Part shown: positions 8,149 through 17,053 of the stretch, in pieces
Layout: the number at the start of each line of letters is the position of its first letter
Position numbering within the stretch: position 1 is the stretch's first letter
Assembly (NCBI GenBank): GCA_016713035.1
Contig: JADJPW010000001.1
Location: 992,001 to 1,056,000, forward strand
Length of the DNA stretch: 64,000 nucleotides
From: Verrucomicrobiaceae bacterium
GTDB taxonomy: Bacteria; Verrucomicrobiota; Verrucomicrobiia; Verrucomicrobiales; Verrucomicrobiaceae
Direction: 5' to 3'
Notes under the pieces: generated by a model
The model's database searches: none
What the model saw: the letters and a program-made list of their open reading frames with translations, nothing else
What the model was told of the DNA's origin: nothing
Made by a program: the position numbers and the translations under genes

Positions 8149-8308
8149 GAGATTTGAGTGCGCGGATGATGGCGCTTCTCGATGCAGGCGCAAGCGTAAT
8201 TTCAAATAATCCGTCACTATCACGGATGCTCGGCGGGCCATTGCGTTGGATAAGGTTCATCCGCTGCGCTTTGAACAAGTTCTTCGGTACTTCTCCGAGC
8301 GTTTGAGC

Positions 8309-8345
8309 AAAAAAAGCCCGGACAAATGATGTCCGGGCTTTTGTT
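8309..8345 (-). terminator. Rho-independent terminator of the DUF1501 gene
   Basis: Stem GCCCGGAC (8316-8323) pairs with GTCCGGGC (8331-8338) around a 7-nt loop. On the minus strand it is followed by a T7 run (A's at 8309-8315). It sits 25 nt past the stop of the minus-strand DUF1501 gene. The TTTT on the other side could make it weakly bidirectional. Confidence 0.85.
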
Positions 8346-8369
8346 GGTGAGATGCTGCTCGGTGCAGGA

Positions 8370-9704
8370 TTAGGCGAGGAGCTCGGTCATGATGCGGCCA
8401 CCATTGACGATGTCGATCGGGCGGTTGCCGTCGGACATGATGCGCTTTTCACTGTTGATGCTGAGGAGGCGGTACATCGTCTTGGCGAGGTCTTCTGGGC
8501 CGACGGCGTCGCGGTCTGGCTCAGAGCCGAGCGCGTCGGAGGCACCGTGGATGTAGCCTTCTTTGACACCACCGCCCGCCATGGCGACGGAGAAGACGCG
8601 GGGCCAGTGGTCACGACCATTGGTGCCGTTGATCTTCGGTGTGCGGCCGAATTCGGAGCTGACGATGACGAGAGTCTTCTTGAGCATGCCACGGTCCGAA
8701 AGGTCGGTGATGAGGCGTGCGAAGGCCTGATCGAAGTTCGGGGCCTGGCCCTCAAAAGCGCCTTTGATGTTGCTGTGGTGATCCCAGCCACCGTAGGTGA
8801 CGCTCACCATGCGGACGCCGGCTTCGACGAGGCGGCGGGCGAGGAGGAAGCGCTGACCGGCGGTGTTGCGGCCGTATTCGTCACGCAGCTTGTCGGATTC
8901 TTTGCTGAGATCGAAGGCTTCGCGTGCCTGGCTGCTGCTGATGAGGTTGTAGGCACTCTGGTAGAAGCTGTCCATGGCGTTGATGGCGTCGGACTTCTCG
9001 GCGTTTTTGAAGTGCTCATCTACGGTGCCGAGGAGGCTGCGGCGGCGGTCAAAGCGCTTTTGGTCGATGTCTTTGGGGCTGAGGAGGTCACGCACGGTGA
9101 AGCCTTTGTCAGCGGGGTCGCTGCCGAGGGCAAAGGGGCCGAAGGCGCTGCTCATGTAGCCGGTGCCCTGCTCAGGAACGGAGACGTTCGGGACGACGAC
9201 GTAGGGAGGCAGGCTGTTACGGATGCCGAGCTCGTGGCTGACCACGGAGCCGAAGCTGGGGAACTTGATCGCTGGGCTAGGGCGGTAGCCGGTGAACATG
9301 TTGTGGGTGCCACGTTCATGGGCGGCTTCACCGTGGGTCATGCTGCGGATGACGGTGAGCTTGTTCATGATCTTGGCGATGTTGGCGAATTTTTCGCCGA
9401 CGTATTCACCTGGGAGGCTCGTTTTGATCGGGGTGAAAGGGCCGCGGTATTCCGGGGAGGCAAAGGGCTTCGGGTCCCAGGATTCGTGCTGAGCCATGCC
9501 ACCAGGGAGATAGATGTGGATGACGGAGTCAGCGACGGCCTTGAATTTTTCCACATCAGGCATCACTGGGGCGGCCTGGAGGCGCAGCATGTCTGGAAGG
9601 GTGAGGCCGAGGCTGCCAGCCATACCGACATAGAGGAAGTCACGGCGGCTGGCGCCGGAACGGAGGTCCAGGTGGTTACCCTGGCAGTTGGGGTGCATTT
9701 TCAT
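8370..9704 (-). CDS. DUF1501 protein, Tat-exported
   Basis: 444 aa. The twin-arginine motif SRRDF (19-23) is followed by a hydrophobic GMAGSLGLTLPDML segment, so export by the Tat system is likely. The body matches the DUF1501 (sulfatase-fold) family abundant in Planctomycetes and Verrucomicrobia: IHIYLPGGMAQHESWDPKP, SMTHGEAAHERGTHNMFTGY, and the late SSEFGRTPKINGTNGRDHWP block that holds the conserved metal-type residues. In these phyla DUF1501 genes usually pair with a DUF1549/1553 cytochrome gene. None is adjacent here, so this is a solitary copy. Substrate unknown. It has its own terminator. Confidence 0.9.
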   Translation of the reverse strand: MKMHPNCQGNHLDLRSGASRRDFLYVGMAGSLGLTLPDMLRLQAAPVMPDVEKFKAVADSVIHIYLPGGMAQHESWDPKPFASPEYRGPFTPIKTSLPGEYVGEKFANIAKIMNKLTVIRSMTHGEAAHERGTHNMFTGYRPSPAIKFPSFGSVVSHELGIRNSLPPYVVVPNVSVPEQGTGYMSSAFGPFALGSDPADKGFTVRDLLSPKDIDQKRFDRRRSLLGTVDEHFKNAEKSDAINAMDSFYQSAYNLISSSQAREAFDLSKESDKLRDEYGRNTAGQRFLLARRLVEAGVRMVSVTYGGWDHHSNIKGAFEGQAPNFDQAFARLITDLSDRGMLKKTLVIVSSEFGRTPKINGTNGRDHWPRVFSVAMAGGGVKEGYIHGASDALGSEPDRDAVGPEDLAKTMYRLLSINSEKRIMSDGNRPIDIVNGGRIMTELLA

Positions 9705-9812
9705 GGATGTTGTTGTAGCGTTTTTGGGGAAAAGACGAGGGAATTACGAGTTCTTTGAGCCATTCTTGCGCTTACTCCGAACTTTTTTGCTATTAGGGGG
9801 GACAACGGCCTA

Positions 9813-11195
9813 TCAGGGGATGAGCCATCCTTCTTTGACGATTTCTGTGACCCAGACCTGCCGGGGGGATGTGGAGGAGCTGGGATATTTGATGCGGAGG
9901 GTGAGTGGGAAGGGCTTTTTGTTGCGCTGACGCTGCCAAAATTCAATTTTTTGAGCGATTTCTCCCTGCCGCTCGCAGTAGCCGTGGATGGAGGTCGTGC
10001 CTGGTGGACCTACGGGGATCAGCTCGACGCATTTGAGCAGGCCTGGATTGCCAAAGAAGCCCTCATAATAGAAGGCGTCTGCGACCATGACACGGACGAG
10101 GATGGGGTAGGTGGGTTTTTCGGTCTGGATGGTGTGCCAGGGCTTTTCACAGAGGCCGACGAAGGATGCCCAGTCCACGCGGGGGCCTTTGGGGCTCTGC
10201 TCGACGTAGGCTGGGCGGCTGGCACCACCTTCGAAGACGACGGCGTGATGGTAGAAGCCTTCTTCGGCTTCACGAGCCTGGATGATGCTTTCGACGGGGA
10301 TGGCGCCATCGGCTTGATCGGTGTAGTAGGCCTCCATTTGCTTCTGGAGCCCCTCGACGGGGCGTGACCATGTGGCGCGGTCTTGCCACTTGGTGGAGGA
10401 GAGGAATTGCTTCAGCGCTAGGACGGAGAGATTGGCCTCCATGTTGGAATCTGCGCTGGTGATGGGCTTCTCTGCGAGGGCGGCTTGGATGTCCTCTTTT
10501 TGTCCTGGTGGCCTAAAGACGAGGCTACCCTCTGGCACGGGTGGCGGGGGGGGCTCTGCTTTGGTGGCGAGGACGGCGGCGGCCTCTGCGGGTGAGAGCT
10601 GTGGGGCGGATTGTTTGGCGCGGTTGTGGGTATATTTGGCCAGCAGGACGGCGATGATGATGGCGATGAGCACGAGGCTGGCTCCGAGGATGAGGCGCTG
10701 GCGGAACTCCTTGATTTCGGGGTCGAGGCGCATGCGGTCAAAGGCATCACCAGCGAGCACCTGGGGCTCGTGCGAGGGGGTGAAATTCAAGCTGCGGAGC
10801 GGATCGGTCGGCGTCGGTGGTGCAGACTCCTCAGTCGGGGCTTCTGCTGCTGCTGAAGGAGTAGTGGTGGTGGTCGGCTTCTCTGCGGATGCTTCGGGTG
10901 CGGGCTGGGACGGCGGCGCAGCTGGTGAAGCTGGTGTTGCTGGTGAAGCTGGTGCCGATGTGGCAGGAGGGGCCTTTTTGACCTGGTGCGGGATGCTGAG
11001 TTTGCTCTCGGTCGTGACTTCTGGGACTACGCCGCCCATGAGGAGGGCGCGGCGGCGGGCTTTGGTGCTTTTTTCGGTGGTTTGTAGCACGAGCATTTCC
11101 CCGCAGGATGGGCAGGGACGTGTGCGCGTGACACCTGCGACCTGCACTTCGACAGGTTTTTCACAGTGTGGGCAGATGAGGGATACGGCAGGCAT
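9813..11195 (-). CDS. Membrane-anchored protein with N-terminal zinc ribbon
   Basis: 460 aa. An N-terminal zinc ribbon (CPHC at about 9-12, CPSC at about 28-31) is followed by a long Pro/Ala/Thr-rich linker (about 70-155), a TM helix (LILGASLVLIAIIIAVLLAKY, about 168-188), another low-complexity stretch and a C-terminal globular domain (about 250-460) with FYHHAVVFEGG and FYYEGFFGNPGLLKCVELIPVG. The likely topology is zinc ribbon in the cytoplasm and the globular domain outside. Such zinc-ribbon/TM proteins are common hypothetical proteins in Verrucomicrobia. Function unknown; not clearly linked to its neighbours. Confidence 0.8.
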   Translation of the reverse strand: MPAVSLICPHCEKPVEVQVAGVTRTRPCPSCGEMLVLQTTEKSTKARRRALLMGGVVPEVTTESKLSIPHQVKKAPPATSAPASPATPASPAAPPSQPAPEASAEKPTTTTTPSAAAEAPTEESAPPTPTDPLRSLNFTPSHEPQVLAGDAFDRMRLDPEIKEFRQRLILGASLVLIAIIIAVLLAKYTHNRAKQSAPQLSPAEAAAVLATKAEPPPPPVPEGSLVFRPPGQKEDIQAALAEKPITSADSNMEANLSVLALKQFLSSTKWQDRATWSRPVEGLQKQMEAYYTDQADGAIPVESIIQAREAEEGFYHHAVVFEGGASRPAYVEQSPKGPRVDWASFVGLCEKPWHTIQTEKPTYPILVRVMVADAFYYEGFFGNPGLLKCVELIPVGPPGTTSIHGYCERQGEIAQKIEFWQRQRNKKPFPLTLRIKYPSSSTSPRQVWVTEIVKEGWLIP

Positions 11196-11264
11196 TAAAT
11201 AAGAGACATGGTGGGACAGCTTGTAGCGGAAAGCGCCTCAAACATGGCGTCAGGAAATGTGTTT

Positions 11265-12257
11265 TTACAGTCTTTGGAGCCCCCAGGTCATCATGATACG
11301 GGCATCATTCCAGATGTACTTCGTCTTGGTACCGAGCTGCACGAGGATGACGTCACGTCCGCGGCTGCTGGCGGTGGAGATGAGGCAGCGGCCACTGGCA
11401 TTGGTGTAGCCAGTTTTCATGCCGTTGCACTCAGGCATCCGACCGAGGAGATCGTTGGTATTCTCTAGGGTCACGGTGCGGCCATCCGCACGGCGGAAGG
11501 AGAAGTATTTGCGCCTCACGATGTCACGGATGGTGGGGTGGCGGTAGGCCATCATGGCGATACGAGCCATGTCGCGTGCAGTGCTATGCTGACCAGGGGC
11601 GGTGAGCCCGTGCGGATTGACAAAGTAGGAGTCACGGCAGCCGAGTGAGCGTGCCTTGGCGTTCATTTTGGCGGCAAAGGCGGAGATGCTGCCCGCATTA
11701 TCCCGTGCGAGGACATTGGCGACATCGTTCGCGCTTTTAATGAGGAAGGCATAGAGGAGGGTGCGGCGTGAATAGACCTCACCTGGACGCAGACCGAGCC
11801 GCGTTGGCTCCACGGCGACATCACTGGCGGAGACGCGGACGAGCTTATCGAGATTCCCCGCATCCAGCACGACGAGGGCGGTGACGAGCTTCTGCGTACT
11901 GGCCACCGGGCGAGGCAGCTCCGCATTTTGGCCCGCGAGGTGGCGACCCGTGCGTGCATCGAGCAGCAGATACGACTGCGCAAAGATGTCTGGCCCAGAG
12001 GCTAGGAAGGCAGAGGTAGGCTCCACATCACGCATGAATGAGGGCGTGGCATAGGCAGGCGTGATGCGCTGCCCACTGTCTCCCTGGGAGAGCTGCTCCC
12101 GAGTGATGGGCACGGCACGCGGCACTGCCGCATCTGCATAATAGGTGCTGCTGCCGCTGCGGATACCCGTGTCCTGTGTGGACCCGCAGGCACTCAGCAG
12201 CACGAGCAGGGCGGTGGCACTCACCCCGCGCCAGATTTTCAGTAGGTCATTCATCAT
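11265..12257 (-). CDS. D-alanyl-D-alanine carboxypeptidase, S11 family lipoprotein
   Basis: 330 aa. The lipobox LSAC (21-24) predicts a lipoprotein. The penicillin-binding signatures are complete: STQK (120-123), SAN (175-177) and KTG (281-283). These fit an S11 (DacA/DacF-like) enzyme trimming the terminal D-Ala of peptidoglycan stem peptides in the periplasm. The C-terminal beta-rich domain of classical DacA is missing; the protein ends soon after the catalytic domain. Two adjacent ATGs start the frame. Divergent from the parvulin gene across about 85 bp, which must hold both promoters. Confidence 0.92.
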   Translation of the reverse strand: MMNDLLKIWRGVSATALLVLLSACGSTQDTGIRSGSSTYYADAAVPRAVPITREQLSQGDSGQRITPAYATPSFMRDVEPTSAFLASGPDIFAQSYLLLDARTGRHLAGQNAELPRPVASTQKLVTALVVLDAGNLDKLVRVSASDVAVEPTRLGLRPGEVYSRRTLLYAFLIKSANDVANVLARDNAGSISAFAAKMNAKARSLGCRDSYFVNPHGLTAPGQHSTARDMARIAMMAYRHPTIRDIVRRKYFSFRRADGRTVTLENTNDLLGRMPECNGMKTGYTNASGRCLISTASSRGRDVILVQLGTKTKYIWNDARIMMTWGLQRL

Positions 12258-12341
12258 AGGCTTTTCAGGTCGAAGTAGGCCACTGCGCTTGCCTTGTCAA
12301 ACCTTGCGCCCCAATGCATTTGCGCCCAAGATCGCCGCCCC

Positions 12342-13241
12342 ATGGCACTTATCATCAACGGCGAGCATATTGACGACGAAATCATCGAAGCAGAATTCCG
12401 TGACATCAAAGGATGGCACGAGCGCACTCTCCAAGTCGCCTGCTGCGAGCGTGACCCAGAATTCCGCGCCTCCGCGAAGGAGAACATCTCCTCCCGTGTC
12501 CTACTAGGCCAGGAGGCCCGGCGGGCCTTCCCTGATGTCAGTGATGCCGATGTCGATCTGCGACTGGAAAAACTCATCGCTGAAGCTGGCGGTGAGCAGG
12601 AGTTTTACTTCAAGATCGGCATGCCCGTGGCTGACAAGGCCGCCATCCGTGAGAATCTGGCCTCTGGCGTGCGGCTGGACAAGCTGCTCCAACAAACCTA
12701 CGCCCCAGAGCCAACTCCATCCGAGGCCGACATCCGCGCCGCCTACGAGGCCCAAAAAGACACTCTCTACCTCACCGAAGAGGAAGTCCACGCCGCCCAC
12801 ATCACCAAGAACCTCCAGGGCGCAACGAATCGCAAAGATGTCTATCAAGCCATGCGCCAGATCCGCCGCCAGTTGCTCGATGGGGCAGATTTCATGCAGC
12901 TAGCGCAGGAGCACCGCCTGGATGAGCAGCAGCAGATCGACCTGGGTTGGTTCAAGCGCGGTGAGTTCATGGAGGAGTTTGAAACCATCGCCTTCAGCTT
13001 GGAGAAAGGCGAAATCAGCCCCGTTTTCACCACGCAGCTCGGTTTTCACATCTGCACCCTCCTGGGCCGGAAAGAACCACAGCCGAAGCCTTTTGATGAA
13101 GTCCACGATCAGGTCGCGAACCGCATCATCGAGGAGCATCGCGATGCCAAATTCCACCTGCTTGTCACCCAGCTCCGCGACGCCGCCAAGATCGAGGACA
13201 CCGATCCGCCAGATGAGCCCAGCGATCACGCCTCACACTAA
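12342..13241 (+). CDS. Parvulin-type peptidyl-prolyl isomerase (SurA/PrsA-like)
   Basis: 299 aa from ATG 12342. An N-terminal SurA-like helical chaperone region (about 1-130) is followed by a rotamase domain (about 145-255) with EEVHAAHITKN, ADFMQLAQEH, DLGWFKRGEFMEEFE, FSLEKGEISPVFTTQLGFHI and a final KPFDEV helix. The in-frame extension upstream has no signal peptide, so cytoplasmic action is possible, unlike classical SurA. It is 45 nt ahead of an FKBP isomerase on the same strand, so the two folding helpers may be co-transcribed. Confidence 0.88.
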   Translation: MALIINGEHIDDEIIEAEFRDIKGWHERTLQVACCERDPEFRASAKENISSRVLLGQEARRAFPDVSDADVDLRLEKLIAEAGGEQEFYFKIGMPVADKAAIRENLASGVRLDKLLQQTYAPEPTPSEADIRAAYEAQKDTLYLTEEEVHAAHITKNLQGATNRKDVYQAMRQIRRQLLDGADFMQLAQEHRLDEQQQIDLGWFKRGEFMEEFETIAFSLEKGEISPVFTTQLGFHICTLLGRKEPQPKPFDEVHDQVANRIIEEHRDAKFHLLVTQLRDAAKIEDTDPPDEPSDHASH

Positions 13242-13264
13242 TTCATCCCAGCGCCACATTTCTG

Positions 13265-13887
13265 CACTCCCTCCATCCCCTGCCCCATGTCCGCTCTAGC
13301 CATCGGCAAAGCCTTCCTCACTGAAAATGCCTCCAAGCCCGGCGTCACCACGACTGCCAGCGGCCTCCAATACCTCATCCTCACCCCTGGCACCGGAAAA
13401 CGGCCCAAGGCCACCGACACCGTCGTCGTGAACTACCGTGGCACGCTCATCAATGGCGTCGAATTCGACAGCAGCTACCTCGCAGGCCGCGAGCCCGCAG
13501 AATTCCCACTCAATCGCGTCATCAAAGGCTGGACCGAGGGGCTCCAAACCATGCAGGAAGGCGGCAAAACACGCTTTTTCATCCCCAGCCACCTCGCTTA
13601 TGGAAAACGCGGTGCTGGCCTCGATATCGGCCCCGACGAGACCCTCATCTTTGAGGTCGAGCTGCTGAAAGTGTGGGAAGATTGAGCCCTAGACAGCCCA
13701 GCGGGCACACTTATCCCCAATCCGGCCAGCAGAATGTGAACAACACTTTCTTGCCGCCGATGGCCCGAATCGCTTGAATCAGCGGCATGAAAAGTGCCCG
13801 CACCATCGCCCCAGCCGCCTCTGGCAAGGTTTTGCGGCATTTACTCACGGGCCTGCTCGATACCGCACAGCGAGATGTCGCCCGGCT
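13265..13887 (+). repeat. Segmental duplication, copy 1
   Basis: This 623-nt stretch recurs at 46579-46610 plus 48167-48758 (there split by an insertion sequence). Only about six substitutions are visible over roughly 590 nt, so identity is near 99%. It covers the whole FKBP gene and the first ~100 nt of a CHAD gene. Homology ends abruptly at cccggct (13887 / 48758). Confidence 0.95.
13287..13685 (+). CDS. FKBP-type peptidyl-prolyl isomerase (copy 1)
   Basis: 132 aa, essentially a single FKBP domain after a short helix (SALAIGKAFLTENASK). Typical blocks: GLQYLILTPGTGKRP, VVVNYRGTLINGVEFDSSY, VIKGWTEGLQTMQEGGKTRFFIPSHLAYG, and DETLIFEVELLKV. No signal peptide, so probably cytosolic, FklB/FkpA-C-domain-like. 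The whole gene is duplicated at 48167-48556 with one obvious amino-acid change (SKP here, SKL there). This copy keeps its native start and follows the parvulin gene. Confidence 0.93.
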   Translation: MSALAIGKAFLTENASKPGVTTTASGLQYLILTPGTGKRPKATDTVVVNYRGTLINGVEFDSSYLAGREPAEFPLNRVIKGWTEGLQTMQEGGKTRFFIPSHLAYGKRGAGLDIGPDETLIFEVELLKVWED

Positions 13888-14005
13888 CACCAAGTGCTTA
13901 AAGCCAGCCCACAATAAGGCTTCGTGCGCAGCAAAACCCAATCGCTTGGCCATCGCCCTCACGTTCCGCAGCGTAATCACATCTTCCCGATTTTTTGGTG
14001 AATAA
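13787..14005 (+). pseudogene. Truncated 5' fragment of a CHAD-domain gene
   Basis: The first 34 codons (MKSARTIAPAASGKVLRHLL to QRDVARL) match the intact CHAD protein at 48658 almost exactly. At 13887 the sequence switches to unrelated DNA, and the frame runs 38 more codons to a stop. The histidine-rich CHAD core is absent, so no function is expected. On the opposite strand, the DNA right of the junction reads as a short fragment (VITLRNVRAMAKRLGFAAHE, from 13980 down) that may be the end of a gene destroyed by the rearrangement. Confidence 0.85.
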
Positions 14006-14052
14006 GCACTGATTTTCCTCCCATCGGCGGATTTTCGGTGTTGGAGGCACGT

Positions 14053-15216
14053 TTACGCCTTGTCGATCATCCGGGCGAACTCGGAGAAGAAGTACTTCGC
14101 GTCGTTCGGGCCTGGAGCAGCCTCTGGATGGTATTGGACACTGAGGACGGGGGCTTCGCGGTGGCGCATGCCTTCGACGGTGCCGTCGTTGAGGTTGATA
14201 TGCGTGACCTCCACATTGCCAGGGAGGCTGGAGGGGTCGATGGCAAAACCATGATTCTGGCTGGTGATCGCGACACGGCCATCACGCAGGTCTTTGACCG
14301 GCTGATTGCCACCCCGGTGGCCAAATTTCAGCTTAAAGGTGCGGCCGCCGTAGGCGTGGCCGAGGATCTGGTGGCCGAGGCAAATGGCGAAGATGGGCTT
14401 TTTGCCGATGAGCTGACGGACCTCCTGGTGGATGTACTCGAGCGCCGCAGGATCGCCGGGGCCATTGGAGAGAAAAACACCATCAGGATTCCGGGCGAGG
14501 ACCTCTTGCGCAGAGGTGGTGGAGGGGACGACATCGACGCGGAAGCCAGATTGGCGCAGTGAGCGCAGGATGTTGCGCTTGATGCCGAAATCGTAGGCGA
14601 CGATGTGACGCGTCGCTGGCGGGAGCTCATGAAAAGCACCCGTAGCACCGCCTTCACGCTTCTGGGAGGGGCTGGGAATGTCCCAGGCACGGCTTTCGGT
14701 GCCTTCAGGGTCCCAAAGATAGGGCGTCTGGGTGCTGACCTCTTTGACATAATCACTGCCAGCCATGGTAGGGCTGCTGGCGGCCAGCTTGACGGCCTCG
14801 TCCGTATTGAGGACGCTGCTCGTGATGACCGCACGCATCGCTCCCCGAGTGCGGAGATGCTTGGTGAGGGCACGCGTGTCGATCCCCTGAATGCCTGGGA
14901 TGCCCCACTCGACGAGGTAATCGTGCAGACTCTGGGTGCTGCGCCAGTTGCTCGGCACTGCGCACAGCTCCTCGATGACGAAGCCGCGGACATGGGGCTG
15001 ATCACTCTCTGCATCGAGCGGATTGATGCCGTAGTTCCCGATCTGGGTGTAGGTCATGGCAACGATCTGACCACGATAAGAAGGATCGGTCAGAACCTCC
15101 TGATAACCGGTCATGGAGGTGTTGAAGCAGATTTCGCCGGTGTGGGTGGCCTCGGCGCCGAACGCCGTGCCTTCGAACACGCGGCCATCTTCAAGTGCGA
15201 GGAGGGCTTTTTTCAT
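14053..15216 (-). CDS. carA: Carbamoyl-phosphate synthase small (glutaminase) subunit
   Basis: 387 aa from MKKALLALEDG; an in-frame ATG 16 codons upstream is less likely. It supplies ammonia from glutamine to CarB for carbamoyl phosphate, used in pyrimidine and arginine synthesis. The N-terminal CPSase domain shows GEICFNTSMTGYQEVLTDPSY. The class-I amidotransferase domain has NGPGDP, the nucleophile in FAICLGHQ, and the His/Glu pair in VQYHPEAAPGP. An insertion of about 15 residues (SPSQKREGGATGAFHEL) sits in the linker. carB is not next to it. The stop is 49 nt from the truncated CHAD fragment. Confidence 0.96.
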   Translation of the reverse strand: MKKALLALEDGRVFEGTAFGAEATHTGEICFNTSMTGYQEVLTDPSYRGQIVAMTYTQIGNYGINPLDAESDQPHVRGFVIEELCAVPSNWRSTQSLHDYLVEWGIPGIQGIDTRALTKHLRTRGAMRAVITSSVLNTDEAVKLAASSPTMAGSDYVKEVSTQTPYLWDPEGTESRAWDIPSPSQKREGGATGAFHELPPATRHIVAYDFGIKRNILRSLRQSGFRVDVVPSTTSAQEVLARNPDGVFLSNGPGDPAALEYIHQEVRQLIGKKPIFAICLGHQILGHAYGGRTFKLKFGHRGGNQPVKDLRDGRVAITSQNHGFAIDPSSLPGNVEVTHINLNDGTVEGMRHREAPVLSVQYHPEAAPGPNDAKYFFSEFARMIDKA

Positions 15217-15351
15217 CAAAGTGCGTCGCTGGTGTAGCCGGTTAGCCAGCGCTTCCAAGCGCAAAATGGCCCGATTTGAAAAAGGCGTGAGATTTCCTGC
15301 CCTTTGAGCACTCGTAGCCCATCTTTTTTGGGGATTCGTCCAAAATCACCT

Positions 15352-16986
15352 TCACGGCTGCTTGGCCTTGCCCTTGCCTTTTTTACCCTTGCCTTTCGCA
15401 GCGGTTTTGGTGTCGAGAGTGTAGGGCGGCAGCTCGAAGGGCACTGGGTCCATCGTCACGCGGGGATCGCCCACGGCTTTGAGCTTCTGCATCAGTTCGG
15501 CGGCCATTTGGGCCTTCTTTTCGGCGTAGGCTGCTTCAGAGGCCACATTGATCGTGGCATCAGGGTCTTTTTGGAGATCGTAGAGCTCTTCCTGGGGCCT
15601 TTTGGCAAAGGCGTAATCGAAGTACCACTTATATTGCGAGTCGTTTCGGTTGGCGATGAGCCATGCCTTCGCGGGAGAGCTATCCATGTCAGGAAAGGCC
15701 TCGTAGGTGTTGTTTTCGAGGGCGTCTTGAGCGGGCGTAAAGCTATCTGTGAGGTTCTTATAGTCGCCCATCGGCATGCGCTCAGGTTTGAAGTTATGGA
15801 TGTACAGAAAACCATCCTTCCGTAGCGCACGCTGTGGATAGGGCAGATTCCCTTCACGGGCGATGCTGACATGCCGCTCGCGGCCAGTGATCACATAGTC
15901 ACGCTCCTTCTCCACCTGACCACTTTGGCCTGATTTCATCACGCTGACGATGCTTTTGCCATTCACCCCAGGTGGGATCGCGGCACCGCCGATTTCCATG
16001 AAAGTGGGGGCTAGGTCCATGAGATTGACAAAATCATGGATGAAGCGCCCACCGGGCTGCCCAGGCCAGCGGATCGCTAGGGTGACATTCGTGCCGAAAT
16101 CATACAGATTGCATTTGCCACCGGGGAAGCCTGGAGCGCCGTGGTCGCCGCTGATGACGATGACGGTGTTTTCGAGCTCTCCAGCTTCTTCGAGCCGCTG
16201 GACCAGGACGCCGACTTGGGCATCGAAAGCCTGGATCTCACCGAGGTAGCTACCGAAATCCTCATGAAACACCGGCACGTCCGGCAGGTGCTTGGGTAGC
16301 TTGCCCTTCAGCGACTCTGGTTTGATTCCCCACTGGGCCTCACCACTGCCTTTGACCCATTTGCGGTGGACATTGGTCGGACCGTGCCAGTAGAGGAAGG
16401 GTGCCCCATTGGGCCTAGCCGAGAGAAAGGCATCGAAATTCCCGCGCACTTCATCATAGAGCTGCTGCTTGGCCGCATCCAGTGCCACACCGGCCTGGAG
16501 CATTTTTTCGACCTCCTCGGAGAAGTTATTGAAGCGACCTCCAGCTTTCTGATACGCGTGCGCTTGTCCGCCAAAAGGCGCATCCGCAGGCTCGCCCGGA
16601 CTCCATACTTTGAAGGCCTTGCCGATGTGATAGCCCTTGTCTTTGAGCGTGAGCGCAAAGCTCGGTATCGCAGGGTCCCACACCGCACCATTGAGGATGG
16701 CCGCACGACCACAGTTAAAGAAATAGCGTCCAGAATTAAGCGCACTACGACACGGCGTACACGACGGCGCATTCACATACGCCCGACTGAAAAGCGCTCC
16801 CTCGCGGGCGATTCGGTCGATATTCGGTGTTTTGACCACCTGATTCGGCGAGGGGAATGTTTCATACTTCGCATACTCGCTCGCATACCGCCCCCAATCA
16901 TCCGCAAAGCAAAAGAGGATATTCAGTGGCTTATCCGCCGCGAGGGCGGAGCTAGTGAATGCAAGGAGACAGATCAGAAAACGCAT
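15352..16986 (-). CDS. Secreted sulfatase (heparan N-sulfatase/SGSH-like)
   Basis: 544 aa. Signal peptide MRFLICLLAFTSSALA, then the alkaline-phosphatase-fold sulfatase core. Metal aspartates lie in FADDWG (about 28-32). The formylglycine site is C76-T-P-C-R80 (CxPxR), a cysteine-type sulfatase that needs an FGE or anSME activator. A late block SGDHGAPGFPGGK carries further metal residues. The length and SCTPCRSALNSGRYFF context fit the sulfamidase-like branch. The C-terminus is a Lys/Gly-rich tail (GKGKKGKGKAKQ). It probably removes sulfate from polysaccharides outside the cytoplasm, in line with the other catabolic genes nearby. Confidence 0.9.
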   Translation of the reverse strand: MRFLICLLAFTSSALAADKPLNILFCFADDWGRYASEYAKYETFPSPNQVVKTPNIDRIAREGALFSRAYVNAPSCTPCRSALNSGRYFFNCGRAAILNGAVWDPAIPSFALTLKDKGYHIGKAFKVWSPGEPADAPFGGQAHAYQKAGGRFNNFSEEVEKMLQAGVALDAAKQQLYDEVRGNFDAFLSARPNGAPFLYWHGPTNVHRKWVKGSGEAQWGIKPESLKGKLPKHLPDVPVFHEDFGSYLGEIQAFDAQVGVLVQRLEEAGELENTVIVISGDHGAPGFPGGKCNLYDFGTNVTLAIRWPGQPGGRFIHDFVNLMDLAPTFMEIGGAAIPPGVNGKSIVSVMKSGQSGQVEKERDYVITGRERHVSIAREGNLPYPQRALRKDGFLYIHNFKPERMPMGDYKNLTDSFTPAQDALENNTYEAFPDMDSSPAKAWLIANRNDSQYKWYFDYAFAKRPQEELYDLQKDPDATINVASEAAYAEKKAQMAAELMQKLKAVGDPRVTMDPVPFELPPYTLDTKTAAKGKGKKGKGKAKQP

Positions 16987-17053
16987 GGCAGCCCTGGGAA
17001 CGTGGCATCAGCCATGAAACCTTCGTTTAAAAAGAGCTAAAGCTAGGCGGTGT

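Noticed and set aside
8352..9758. 468-codon plus-strand frame opposite the DUF1501 gene
   Set aside because: Low-complexity Val/Gly/Ala/Asp text with no motifs; the minus strand carries the Tat signal, the DUF1501 blocks and a terminator.
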